From: an uncultured Ruminiclostridium sp.
GTDB lineage: Bacteria; Bacillota; Clostridia; Oscillospirales; Ruminococcaceae
Length of the DNA stretch: 64,000 bases
Assembly (NCBI GenBank): GCA_947629925.1
Contig: CANRFO010000004.1
Location: forward strand, 1 to 64,000
Direction of reading: 5' to 3'
The notes under the pieces are model-generated. The model ran no database searches. It worked only from the letters and a program-made list of their open reading frames with translations, and was not told where the DNA came from. A program made the position numbers and the translations under genes. Positions 8,255 to 15,273 of the stretch are shown here, one piece after another; the first letter of the stretch is position 1, and the number at the start of each line of letters is the position of its first letter.

Positions 8255-8304
8255 AGATGTCTCTCCTTTTATGGGAATAATGTACGATAATATGTCGCAA
8301 TATG

Positions 8305-8333
8305 ATGATAGCATAATATATTGAAAAATACAA
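8305..8333 (-). promoter_or_regulatory. Promoter of spo0A
   Basis: TTGTAT (complement of 8328-8333), a 17-bp spacer and TATCAT (complement of 8305-8310) with an extended -10 TGC. It predicts a start near 8298 and a leader of about 44 bases. It looks like a sigma-A promoter; I see no clear sigma-H element. Confidence 0.6.
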
Positions 8334-8640
8334 GAGTTTTTTTGAAAAAATACAAAAAATAATGAAAGTGGATTTTAAGAGGCAAAGAAAGGAGTCGGAA
8401 GAAAAAGCAGCAACGATAAAAATGTATAATAAGCTTATAAAACGGCAAAACAGTCACAAAAACAAAGAAGAAAGCAACAGTCTGTCGAAATATATCGCAA
8501 TAAGGAGAAAAACGCCTGACCACTGCAATTCAAGCAGAAATCGGCGATTTTTTCGATTTATTTTTGCTTTGTAATACAATTGCATACTATTTTAAATTTT
8601 TTCGCATTTTCGGGGGATTTTTTTAAAAATAAAGTCGTTC

Positions 8641-8678
8641 TATTGATATAGAGATAATTTATTGATATCGAGATAAAT
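8641..8678. repeat. Two tandem copies of a 19-bp A+T-rich repeat
   Basis: Positions 8641-8659 and 8660-8678 are direct repeats that match at 17 of 19 positions (core TATTGATATNGAGATAA). They lie between spo0A and tRNA-Pro, far from any promoter seen. Function unknown; a protein-binding site is possible. Confidence 0.6.
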
Positions 8679-8793
8679 TTTAGATATTATACTTTAAAAT
8701 TTTCTAAATACATAAAAATAAACACCCCTACAAATTTGGAGCGTATTGAAACCGTCAGCTGATGCGTTATTGTTACCAAATAGATTACATAAA

Positions 8794-8822
8794 AATGCAC
8801 TCCTATATTAAAGGAGTGCATT
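8794..8822 (-). terminator. Terminator of tRNA-Pro
   Basis: Perfect 11-bp stem AATGCACTCCT (8794-8804) with AGGAGTGCATT (8812-8822) and a 7-base loop, 17 bases past the tRNA 3' end. On the minus strand it ends in a short U-run. Confidence 0.8.
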
Positions 8823-8838
8823 AAAGCCATCCAGCGTC

Positions 8839-8914
8839 TGGTCGGGGTGACCGGGCTCGAACCGACGACATCCAGTTCCCAAAACTGGCGCGCTACCAAC
8901 TGCGCTACACCCCG
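8839..8914 (-). tRNA. tRNA-Pro (anticodon UGG)
   Basis: The minus strand folds into a full 76-base cloverleaf. The acceptor stem is CGGGGTG/CACCCCG with discriminator A and an encoded CCA end. The D arm is GCGC...GCGC, the anticodon stem CCAGT/ACTGG with loop TTTGGGA (anticodon UGG, G37) and the T arm CCGGT...TTCGAGC. It reads CCN proline codons. It is transcribed alone from a consensus promoter, divergent from nifJ. Confidence 0.95.
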
Positions 8915-8965
8915 AAATTATTCATAAAACATAACACAAACAATAAGTAATTTTCCGACTTTTGT

Positions 8966-8994
8966 ATTATACACCGCTGATTCGATGATGTCAA
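8966..8994 (-). promoter_or_regulatory. Promoter of tRNA-Pro
   Basis: Exact TTGACA (complement of 8989-8994) and exact TATAAT (complement of 8966-8971) with a 17-bp spacer, about 45 bases upstream of the mature tRNA 5' end. Confidence 0.85.
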
Positions 8995-9042
8995 GAGTTT
9001 TTTTAAAAACATTACAAAATTATAAAATGTGCAAATCAAGTG

Positions 9043-9071
9043 TTTACAAATAAAGCAAAATGTGATATAAT
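9043..9071 (+). promoter_or_regulatory. Promoter of nifJ
   Basis: TTTACA (9043-9048), a 17-bp spacer and exact TATAAT (9066-9071) with an extended -10 TGA. Transcription would begin near 9078, only a few bases before the first helix of the structured leader. Confidence 0.85.
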
Positions 9072-9078
9072 TTTTAAG

Positions 9079-9170
9079 ATAACACAAGCATGGACTTTAA
9101 TAAAGGATCCTATAAAAGTCCGCAAGAAATAGGCTGCGTTGCTTTTGGCAGCCGAGAAAAGCTTGTGTCA
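9079..9170 (+). promoter_or_regulatory. Structured three-helix 5' leader of the nifJ mRNA
   Basis: Three perfect helices enclose one another in a three-way junction. P1 is ACACAAGC (9082-9089) with GCTTGTGT (9161-9168). P2 is GGACTTT (9092-9098) with AAAGTCC (9115-9121). P3 is GGCTGC (9132-9137) with GCAGCC (9148-9153). Joining strands are purine-rich (GCAAGAAATA and GAGAAAA). P1 starts about four bases from the predicted RNA 5' end and closes five bases before the ribosome-binding site at 9174. It has the architecture of an aptamer or other cis-regulatory RNA, but does not carry TPP, purine or other riboswitch signatures I know. Confidence 0.55.
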
Positions 9171-9191
9171 AAAAGAAGGAGGAATATTCCA

Positions 9192-12100
9192 ATGGCAAGA
9201 CAAAAGCTGACGATGGATGGTAATACCGCTGCCGGTCACGTTTCGTATGCGTTTACCGAAGTTGCTGCGATCTACCCCATCACCCCCTCGTCCGTAATGG
9301 CCGAAGTCACCGACTCATGGGCTACTGCGGGCAGGAAAAATATGTTCGGCACAGAAGTAAAGATCGTTGAAATGCAGTCTGAAGCTGGCGCCGCAGGTGC
9401 AGTTCACGGTTCGCTTACCGCAGGCGCGCTCACTACTACATACACTGCATCACAGGGCCTGCTGCTGATGATCCCGAATATGTACAAAATAGCAGGTGAG
9501 CTGCTCCCCAGCGTTATTCACGTTTCTGCGCGTGCGCTGGCTACTCATGCGCTTTCAATTTTCGGCGATCACAGCGATATTTACGCCTGCCGTCAGACAG
9601 GTTACGCAATGCTCTGCTCCACTAACCCTCAGGAGGTTATGGATTTGGGCGCTGTTGCTCACCTTTCCACTATAAAGGGCAGAGTTCCTTTCCTGCATTT
9701 CTTTGACGGTTTCAGAACCTCTCACGAGATCCAGAAGATCGAAGTATGGGATTATGATACTCTTAAAGGAATGGTTGACGAGGATGCACTTGCTGAATTC
9801 CGCAGCCGTGCATTAAATCCTGAGCATCCTACTCTTCGCGGTACCGCTCAGAACCCTGACATCTTCTTCCAGGCAAAGGAAGCGTCAAACAACTATTATA
9901 ATGCTCTTCCCTCGATCGTTACCGAATACATGGACAAGGTAAACAAGGAAATCGGCACTGACTACAAGCTGTTCAACTACTACGGCGCTCCCGACGCTGA
10001 ACAGGTTATCGTTGCAATGGGCTCCGTTTGCGACACCATTGAAGAAACTATCGATTATCTGTTGGCTCAGGGCAAGAAGGTCGGTCTTGTAAAGGTAAGA
10101 CTTTACCGTCCTTTCTGTGTAGACGCTTTCGTAGACGCAATTCCTTCCACTGTAAAGAAAATCTCTGTTCTTGACAGAACAAAGGAACCCGGCGCTCTTG
10201 GTGAACCTTTGTATCTTGACGTTGTTGCTGCTCTCAAGAGAGCGGGCAAGTTTACCGACGTTCCCGTATTCAGCGGACGTTATGGTTTGGGTTCAAAGGA
10301 CTGCAACCCTGCTCAGATCATTGCCGTTTACAACAATGACAGCAAGCCCCAGTTCACTATCGGTATCGAGGACGATGTTACCAATCTGTCCCTGCCTATT
10401 ACCGAAAATCCCAACACAACTCCTGAAGGCACTACCTGCTGTAAGTTCTGGGGTCTTGGTTCTGACGGTACTGTCGGCGCTAACAAGAACTCTATTAAGA
10501 TCATAGGCGACCATACTGATATGTATGCGCAAGCTTATTTCGCTTATGACTCAAAGAAGTCAGGCGGCGTTACCATTTCTCACCTGCGTTTCGGTAAAAA
10601 GCCTATTAAGTCAACTTATTTCGTAAACAAGGCTAACTTTGTTGCCTGCCACAACCCCAGCTATATTGACAAGTACAATATGGTTCAGGACGTTATCCCC
10701 AGCGGCAGCTTCCTGCTGAACTGCCAGTGGAGCGTTGACGAGCTGGACGAAAAGCTCCCTGCTCCCGTAAAGGCATATATCGCCAAGAATAACATCAATT
10801 TCTACATCATCAATGCTATCAAGGTAGCAAAGGAAATTGGTCTGGGCAACAAGACAAACACTGTTCTTCAGTCTGCATTCTTCTCGATCGCCAACATTAT
10901 CCCGGGCGATGAGGCAATCGACTATATGAAGAAAGCTGCTTACAAATCATTTGCCAAGAAAGGCGAAGATATTGTAAATATGAACTATGCCGCTATCGAA
11001 AGAGGCGCAGGCGAAGTTATCAAGGTCGATGTTCCCGCTGAATGGGCTAACTGCGAAGGCGGTCTTCCTGTTCACGTTGCTGAAAGTGACAGAAAAGAGC
11101 TTGCTGACTTCATCAACAATATCCAGATTCCCTGCAACGCTCAGAGAGGCGACGAGCTCCCCGTTTCTGCATTCACTTCAATGCCCGATGGCACATTTCC
11201 TCAGGGCTCCGCAGCATTTGAAAAACGCGGTATTGCAGTAGACGTTCCCGAATGGCTCCCTGAAAACTGCATTCAGTGCAACCAGTGTTCTGTTGTTTGT
11301 CCTCACGCTGTTATCCGTCCCGTTATCATGAGCGAAGATGAAGCTGCTAAGGCTCCTGCTTCAACCAAGGTCAAGGACGCTACCGGTATGCCCGGCAACA
11401 AGTTCACAATGGCAATTTCCGTTCTGGACTGCACAGGCTGTGGCGCTTGTGTAAATACCTGCCCTGCAAAGGTAAAGGCTCTTGCTATGAAGCCTCTGGA
11501 TTCTCAGCTTGACCAGCAGGAAGCATTTGATTATGCTCACAAGTTCCAGTCCAAGCCCGAAGTTCTTGAGAAGTTCAAGGAAAGCACTGTTAAGGGCAGT
11601 CAGTTCAAGCAGCCCCTGCTTGAGTTCTCAGGCGCATGCGCAGGCTGCGGCGAAACTCCTTATGCTAAGCTGGTAACTCAGCTCTTCGGCGACAGAATGT
11701 ATATTGCCAATGCAACAGGCTGCTCCTCTATCTGGGGCGGTTCCGCACCTTCAACTCCTTACACTGTAAATGCTGAGGGCAAGGGTCCTGCTTGGGGCAA
11801 CTCCCTGTTTGAGGATAACGCTGAGTTCGGTTTCGGTATGTTCTTGGCTCAGGATACTTTGAGAGCTCGCGCTCAGGCTCATCTGAAGGCTCTTGACGAA
11901 AAGGCAGAAAACGCTGATGTAAAGGCAAAAATAGCCAAGTATTTTGAAACTGCTAATGACGGCGCTGCAAATGCCGCTGCCACCAAGGAACTGGTTGCTG
12001 CTCTTGAAGCTTGCAGTTGTGACAACGAGGACAAGAAGGAAGTTCTCAAGCTGAAGGATTACCTGTCCAAGAAATCCAACTGGATATTCGGCGGCGACGG

Positions 12101-12734
12101 CTGGGCATACGACATCGGTTACGGCGGTGTTGACCATGTTCTGGCAAGTGGCAAGAACGTAAACGTAATGGTATTCGATACCGAAGTTTACTCCAACACC
12201 GGCGGCCAGGCTTCCAAGGCAACTCCTATCGGCGCTATTGCTCAGTTTGCAGCAGGCGGCAAGGAGATCAAGAACAAAGATCTTGCGGGTATCGCAATGA
12301 AGTACGGTTATGTTTATGTTGCACAGGTTGCTCTGGGTGCTGACAAGAACCAGTGCCTGAAAGCAATTATGGAAGCAGAAGCATATGACGGTCCTTCCCT
12401 GATTATCTGCTACGCTCCCTGCATCAACCATGGTATCAAGGGCGGTCTTGCTATCGCTCAGCAGGTTGAAAAGGAAGCAGTTGAAGCAGGATACTGGAAC
12501 CTGTTCCGCTTTAATCCTGCTCTTGCAGAAGAAGGAAAGAATCCGTTCACTCTTGACTGCAAGGCTCCCACAGGCGACTACAGGGCATTTATGATGAGAG
12601 AAGTTCGTTACAACTCTCTTGCTCGTCAGAATCCTGAAAAGGCGGCTGTACTGTTCGACAAGGCAGTTGAAAACTCCAAGAAGAGATATGATGATCTGGT
12701 AGGTCTGGTAGATTACTATAAGCCTGCTGAATAA
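9192..12734 (+). CDS. nifJ: Pyruvate:ferredoxin (flavodoxin) oxidoreductase
   Basis: A 1180-residue single-chain PFOR that oxidises pyruvate with CoA to acetyl-CoA and CO2, reducing ferredoxin, in the cytoplasm. Domains in order: N-terminal pyrimidine-binding part (AAIYPITPSS), the CoA/transketolase-like middle, a two-cluster ferredoxin domain with CIQCNQCSVVCP (about residue 693) and CTGCGACVNTCP (about 747), and the TPP-binding domain (GDGWAYDIGYGG near 968) with the additional cluster cysteines CAGCGET. Length is typical. The start at 9192 is preceded by AGAAGGAGGAA; an in-frame ATG at 9090 lies inside the leader structure and is not the start. With pduL downstream on the same strand it supplies the acetate branch of fermentation. 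A structured leader and a strong terminator frame the gene. Confidence 0.97.
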   Translation: MARQKLTMDGNTAAGHVSYAFTEVAAIYPITPSSVMAEVTDSWATAGRKNMFGTEVKIVEMQSEAGAAGAVHGSLTAGALTTTYTASQGLLLMIPNMYKIAGELLPSVIHVSARALATHALSIFGDHSDIYACRQTGYAMLCSTNPQEVMDLGAVAHLSTIKGRVPFLHFFDGFRTSHEIQKIEVWDYDTLKGMVDEDALAEFRSRALNPEHPTLRGTAQNPDIFFQAKEASNNYYNALPSIVTEYMDKVNKEIGTDYKLFNYYGAPDAEQVIVAMGSVCDTIEETIDYLLAQGKKVGLVKVRLYRPFCVDAFVDAIPSTVKKISVLDRTKEPGALGEPLYLDVVAALKRAGKFTDVPVFSGRYGLGSKDCNPAQIIAVYNNDSKPQFTIGIEDDVTNLSLPITENPNTTPEGTTCCKFWGLGSDGTVGANKNSIKIIGDHTDMYAQAYFAYDSKKSGGVTISHLRFGKKPIKSTYFVNKANFVACHNPSYIDKYNMVQDVIPSGSFLLNCQWSVDELDEKLPAPVKAYIAKNNINFYIINAIKVAKEIGLGNKTNTVLQSAFFSIANIIPGDEAIDYMKKAAYKSFAKKGEDIVNMNYAAIERGAGEVIKVDVPAEWANCEGGLPVHVAESDRKELADFINNIQIPCNAQRGDELPVSAFTSMPDGTFPQGSAAFEKRGIAVDVPEWLPENCIQCNQCSVVCPHAVIRPVIMSEDEAAKAPASTKVKDATGMPGNKFTMAISVLDCTGCGACVNTCPAKVKALAMKPLDSQLDQQEAFDYAHKFQSKPEVLEKFKESTVKGSQFKQPLLEFSGACAGCGETPYAKLVTQLFGDRMYIANATGCSSIWGGSAPSTPYTVNAEGKGPAWGNSLFEDNAEFGFGMFLAQDTLRARAQAHLKALDEKAENADVKAKIAKYFETANDGAANAAATKELVAALEACSCDNEDKKEVLKLKDYLSKKSNWIFGGDGWAYDIGYGGVDHVLASGKNVNVMVFDTEVYSNTGGQASKATPIGAIAQFAAGGKEIKNKDLAGIAMKYGYVYVAQVALGADKNQCLKAIMEAEAYDGPSLIICYAPCINHGIKGGLAIAQQVEKEAVEAGYWNLFRFNPALAEEGKNPFTLDCKAPTGDYRAFMMREVRYNSLARQNPEKAAVLFDKAVENSKKRYDDLVGLVDYYKPAE

Positions 12735-12756
12735 TCAAAGTAGCAGATAAATATTT

Positions 12757-12786
12757 AAGCGGCAGCTGTTTAAGCTGCCGCTTTTT
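12757..12786 (+). terminator. Terminator of nifJ
   Basis: A G+C-rich 8-bp stem GCGGCAGC (12759-12766) with GCTGCCGC (12774-12781), extended by AA/TT, and followed by TTTTT. It lies 22 bases past the nifJ stop. Confidence 0.92.
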
Positions 12787-12823
12787 ATAATAAATTGAGG
12801 AAACAAATGTAAATATTTAGAAT

Positions 12824-13276
12824 TTATAAGCAAAATAGATTTATAATCTTTAAGTCACATTCATCAACATACCCTATATTCTCTTTAAAATCCCATAAAC
12901 AAATTTCATCCATTTCATCATCGTCTTTTTTATCAAAAGGTGATAATTTTTCTTTAAAACAATTATAAACTGCTTGATATGCAATTTCTCCATTGGGTTT
13001 TTTAACTTTTATTAATCCTTTAAATGTCAATTCAGAAATTTTTTGATGTGTTTCTTCGAATAATTCACGCTCGGCAGCCGCTCTTGCAGTTTCTCCTGCT
13101 TCTATTCCACCAGAAGGAAGTTCCCATTGTTTTCGATATTTGTTAAATCCAAATAAAAAATTACCATTTATGTTTACAATAACATACGATCCTGTAACAT
13201 TATATTTATCTATTTCATTTTCTTCCATTATAAAGTAATCCAATAATACCCATCCACATTTATTTTTTGCAAACAT
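12824..13276 (-). CDS. Nudix hydrolase
   Basis: A 150-residue Nudix-fold pyrophosphohydrolase. The Nudix box is visible around residues 57-79 (GGIEAGE followed seven residues later by RELFEET), holding the Glu residues that bind Mg2+. The box's usual Gly after REUXEEX is His, a tolerated change. Such enzymes cleave nucleoside diphosphates linked to another moiety; the substrate is not predictable. The start at 13276 is chosen because GGGAG lies eight bases upstream; an in-frame ATG five codons earlier has no site. It begins 26 bases after mrp and probably shares its promoter. The gene is noticeably richer in A+T than its neighbours, which may mean recent acquisition. Confidence 0.85.
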   Translation of the reverse strand: MFAKNKCGWVLLDYFIMEENEIDKYNVTGSYVIVNINGNFLFGFNKYRKQWELPSGGIEAGETARAAAERELFEETHQKISELTFKGLIKVKKPNGEIAYQAVYNCFKEKLSPFDKKDDDEMDEICLWDFKENIGYVDECDLKIINLFCL

Positions 13277-13302
13277 ACAATAAACTCCCATAGTTACAAT
13301 AT

Positions 13303-14133
13303 TTAAAGCGTTTCCGTAATCTTTAAAAAAAATTCATCAAGTACAGGCTCTTCCATTTCGTCACCCTGTCCGTTATCCGCCATTGATGCAATAACGGGAT
13401 CAATAGGAAGTCTGCAAACTGATTTTATACCGAATTTCTCAGCTTCGGCATTTATATGACTTTCACCGAAAATATTGTGTTCCTTTCCGCATTGGTCGCA
13501 CTTAAAATAGCTCATATTCTCAATTATTCCGAGAATCGGGATATTCATTGTTTTTGCCATATTCACTGCCTTTTCGACCACCATAGACACAAGCTCCTGA
13601 GGGCTGGTAACTACAATAATTCCATCAACGGGAATGGACTGAAAAACGGTAAGAGGAACATCGCCCGTTCCCGGAGGCATATCTATGAACATATAATCCA
13701 CATCGCCCCAGATAACGTCCGTCCAGAACTGTTTAACTACGCCTGCAATAACGGGTCCTCTCCAGATCACGGGCGCTTTTTCATCTTCAAGAAGAAGATT
13801 TAAGGACATTACGCTTATTCCCTTTTTGGTCATTACAGGGAGTATCCCGTTTTCATCGCCGTAAGCACGGCTATGAAGTCCGAACACCTGAGGAATAGAA
13901 GGACCTGTTATATCCGCATCGAGAATGGCAGTGCGATTCCCTTTTTTATTGGAAACGGCGGCAAGCATAGATGTGACCATACTTTTTCCAACGCCGCCTT
14001 TTCCGCTTACAACGGCAATTACTTTGTTTATTTTAGACATTTTATGAGGCTGCTCGATAAAGCTGGTTTGTTCGCTCTGACGTGAGGAACAGCTTTCACC
14101 GCAGGAGGAGCAGTCATGTGTACATTCGCTCAT
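13303..14133 (-). CDS. mrp: Mrp/NBP35-family iron-sulfur cluster carrier ATPase
   Basis: A 276-residue P-loop ATPase of the Mrp/ApbC family, which binds and transfers [4Fe-4S] clusters to apo-proteins in the cytoplasm. The deviant Walker A motif SGKGGVGKS is near residue 43 and the cluster-binding CDQC pair near 213 (MSYFKCDQCG). The N-terminus adds a short Cys-rich segment (four-plus Cys in residues 4-17), as in some NBP35-like forms. The upstream promoter overlaps the rlmN stop codon. The Nudix gene follows closely. The many Fe-S enzymes here (PFOR, RlmN, MiaB, PyrK) are possible clients. Confidence 0.92.
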   Translation of the reverse strand: MSECTHDCSSCGESCSSRQSEQTSFIEQPHKMSKINKVIAVVSGKGGVGKSMVTSMLAAVSNKKGNRTAILDADITGPSIPQVFGLHSRAYGDENGILPVMTKKGISVMSLNLLLEDEKAPVIWRGPVIAGVVKQFWTDVIWGDVDYMFIDMPPGTGDVPLTVFQSIPVDGIIVVTSPQELVSMVVEKAVNMAKTMNIPILGIIENMSYFKCDQCGKEHNIFGESHINAEAEKFGIKSVCRLPIDPVIASMADNGQGDEMEEPVLDEFFLKITETL

Positions 14134-14174
14134 AATTATATTTTCCTTTCAAAGTTGAAATTGATACTTATTAT

Positions 14175-14203
14175 ATTGTAGCAAAAACTTATACAATTGT
14201 CAA
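14175..14203 (-). promoter_or_regulatory. Promoter of mrp and the Nudix gene
   Basis: Exact TTGACA (complement of 14198-14203), a 17-bp spacer and TACAAT (complement of 14175-14180) with an extended -10 TGC. The -35 element overlaps the rlmN stop codon. Confidence 0.8.
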
Positions 14204-15198
14204 TCATATTCAGCGCTCAACTGTCCGCAGGCGGCTTTTATCCCCGTTCCAAATTCCCTGCGGAATATTGCGTTTACACCACTCTTTTTTAATGTATCAA
14301 AAAATATATCCGCATTTTTTGACCGTTTAAATTCAGAATTTTCTGTTTCATTATACGGAATAAGGTTTACATAACAGTTTATTCCTTTTATCAATTCTGC
14401 AAGCTGAACAGCGTTTTCTGTGCTGTCGTTTATTCCGTCAAGCAAAATATACTCAAAAGCGATCCGCTTTCCGTAATTGCCTGAATATTCTTTTACTGCT
14501 TCTATCAGCTCTGCTACGCCATATTTTTTATTTATCGGCATAATTTGTGAACGCAGTTCATCCGTGGGTGCATGAAGGCTGACAGCTAAGTTGAATTGGC
14601 AGTTGATTTCAGAAAGCCGCTCGATTTGTGGTATAAGGCCACAAGTCGACAGCGTTATGTTTTTACCGCCAAAAGCAAGACCATAAGGGCAGGATAAAAT
14701 TTCAATAAAATCCTTTAGATTCTCAAAATTATCCAACGGCTCACCTATTCCCATTATGGAAATGTGCTTTATTTCGCAATATTGCCGCATAAATAACACT
14801 TGAGCCGTCATTTCGCCTGCTGTCAGGTTGCGCCGTCTTTTCAGTTTCCCGCTCTGGCAGAAAGAACATCCCATGGAGCAGCCGACCTGCGTGGAAACAC
14901 AAAGTCCTGCGCCGTAATCGTGTTTCATTATTACAGTTTCAACTTTGTCCCCGTCAGAAAATGACAAAAGCGCTTTTACAGTCGTACCGTCGTCCTGAAC
15001 AGTTGTTTCTATCGGTAAAGTGAAAGAAAAATTTTCTTTTATCAGCCGTTTTGTTCTATCGCTCAGCTCAGTTATATCTTCTATTTTAAGGTTTTCGCGA
15101 TAAATTGATTTAAACAGTATTTTTGCCTTGGCTTTATTTTCTCCGCGAAGCTCAAAATATTCCTCCAGAGCTTTAAAAGTCATTCCGTAAAAATCCAT
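14200..15198 (-). CDS. rlmN: 23S rRNA (adenine-2503-C2)-methyltransferase RlmN
   Basis: A 332-residue radical-SAM enzyme that methylates A2503 of 23S rRNA (and A37 of some tRNAs). The cluster motif CSMGCSFC (Cx3Cx2C) lies near residue 106, and the second catalytic cysteine region is CVSTQVGC just before it. The C-terminal methyl-carrying cysteine is in AACGQL near residue 323. MGIGEPLDN and the SLHAPTDELR region match the family. Length is slightly short of the usual 345-350 but complete. It has its own promoter. Confidence 0.93.
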   Translation of the reverse strand: MDFYGMTFKALEEYFELRGENKAKAKILFKSIYRENLKIEDITELSDRTKRLIKENFSFTLPIETTVQDDGTTVKALLSFSDGDKVETVIMKHDYGAGLCVSTQVGCSMGCSFCQSGKLKRRRNLTAGEMTAQVLFMRQYCEIKHISIMGIGEPLDNFENLKDFIEILSCPYGLAFGGKNITLSTCGLIPQIERLSEINCQFNLAVSLHAPTDELRSQIMPINKKYGVAELIEAVKEYSGNYGKRIAFEYILLDGINDSTENAVQLAELIKGINCYVNLIPYNETENSEFKRSKNADIFFDTLKKSGVNAIFRREFGTGIKAACGQLSAEYD

Positions 15199-15228
15199 GA
15201 TGATTTTCCTTTTTCTGTATTTATAACA

Positions 15229-15257
15229 ATTTTACCATATAATCAAGTGAAAATCAA
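15229..15257 (-). promoter_or_regulatory. Promoter of rlmN
   Basis: TTGATT (complement of 15252-15257), a 17-bp spacer and TAAAAT (complement of 15229-15234) with an extended -10 TGG. Confidence 0.7.
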
Positions 15258-15273
15258 CTTGGAAAAAGATTTT

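Larger units (their letters stand above)
8255..8838. other. Non-coding A+T-rich region between spo0A and tRNA-Pro
   Basis: About 580 bases without a convincing gene. It contains the spo0A promoter (8305-8333), a TGTCGAA heptamer matching the Spo0A-box core (8483-8489), a 19-bp tandem repeat (8641-8678) and the tRNA terminator (8794-8822). A 70-codon plus-strand frame from 8362 has a composition like random A-rich sequence and no homology I recognise, so I do not call it. Confidence 0.55.

Noticed and set aside
8362-8574. Possible 70-residue basic protein in the spo0A-tRNA gap
   Set aside because: The ATG has no convincing binding site, the composition mirrors A-rich DNA, and no hydrophobic or domain pattern is visible.
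9079-9170. nifJ leader considered as a TPP riboswitch because PFOR uses TPP
   Set aside because: The CUGAGA and ACCUGAUCUGG-type signatures of the TPP class are absent.
11751-12431. Long minus-strand frame antisense to nifJ (226 codons)
   Set aside because: It is opposite the conserved TPP-binding domain of PFOR and arises from its codon bias.
12824-13276. Nudix gene considered as part of a mobile element because of its low G+C content
   Set aside because: No integrase, transposase, direct repeats or attachment site surround it; it sits in an operon with mrp.
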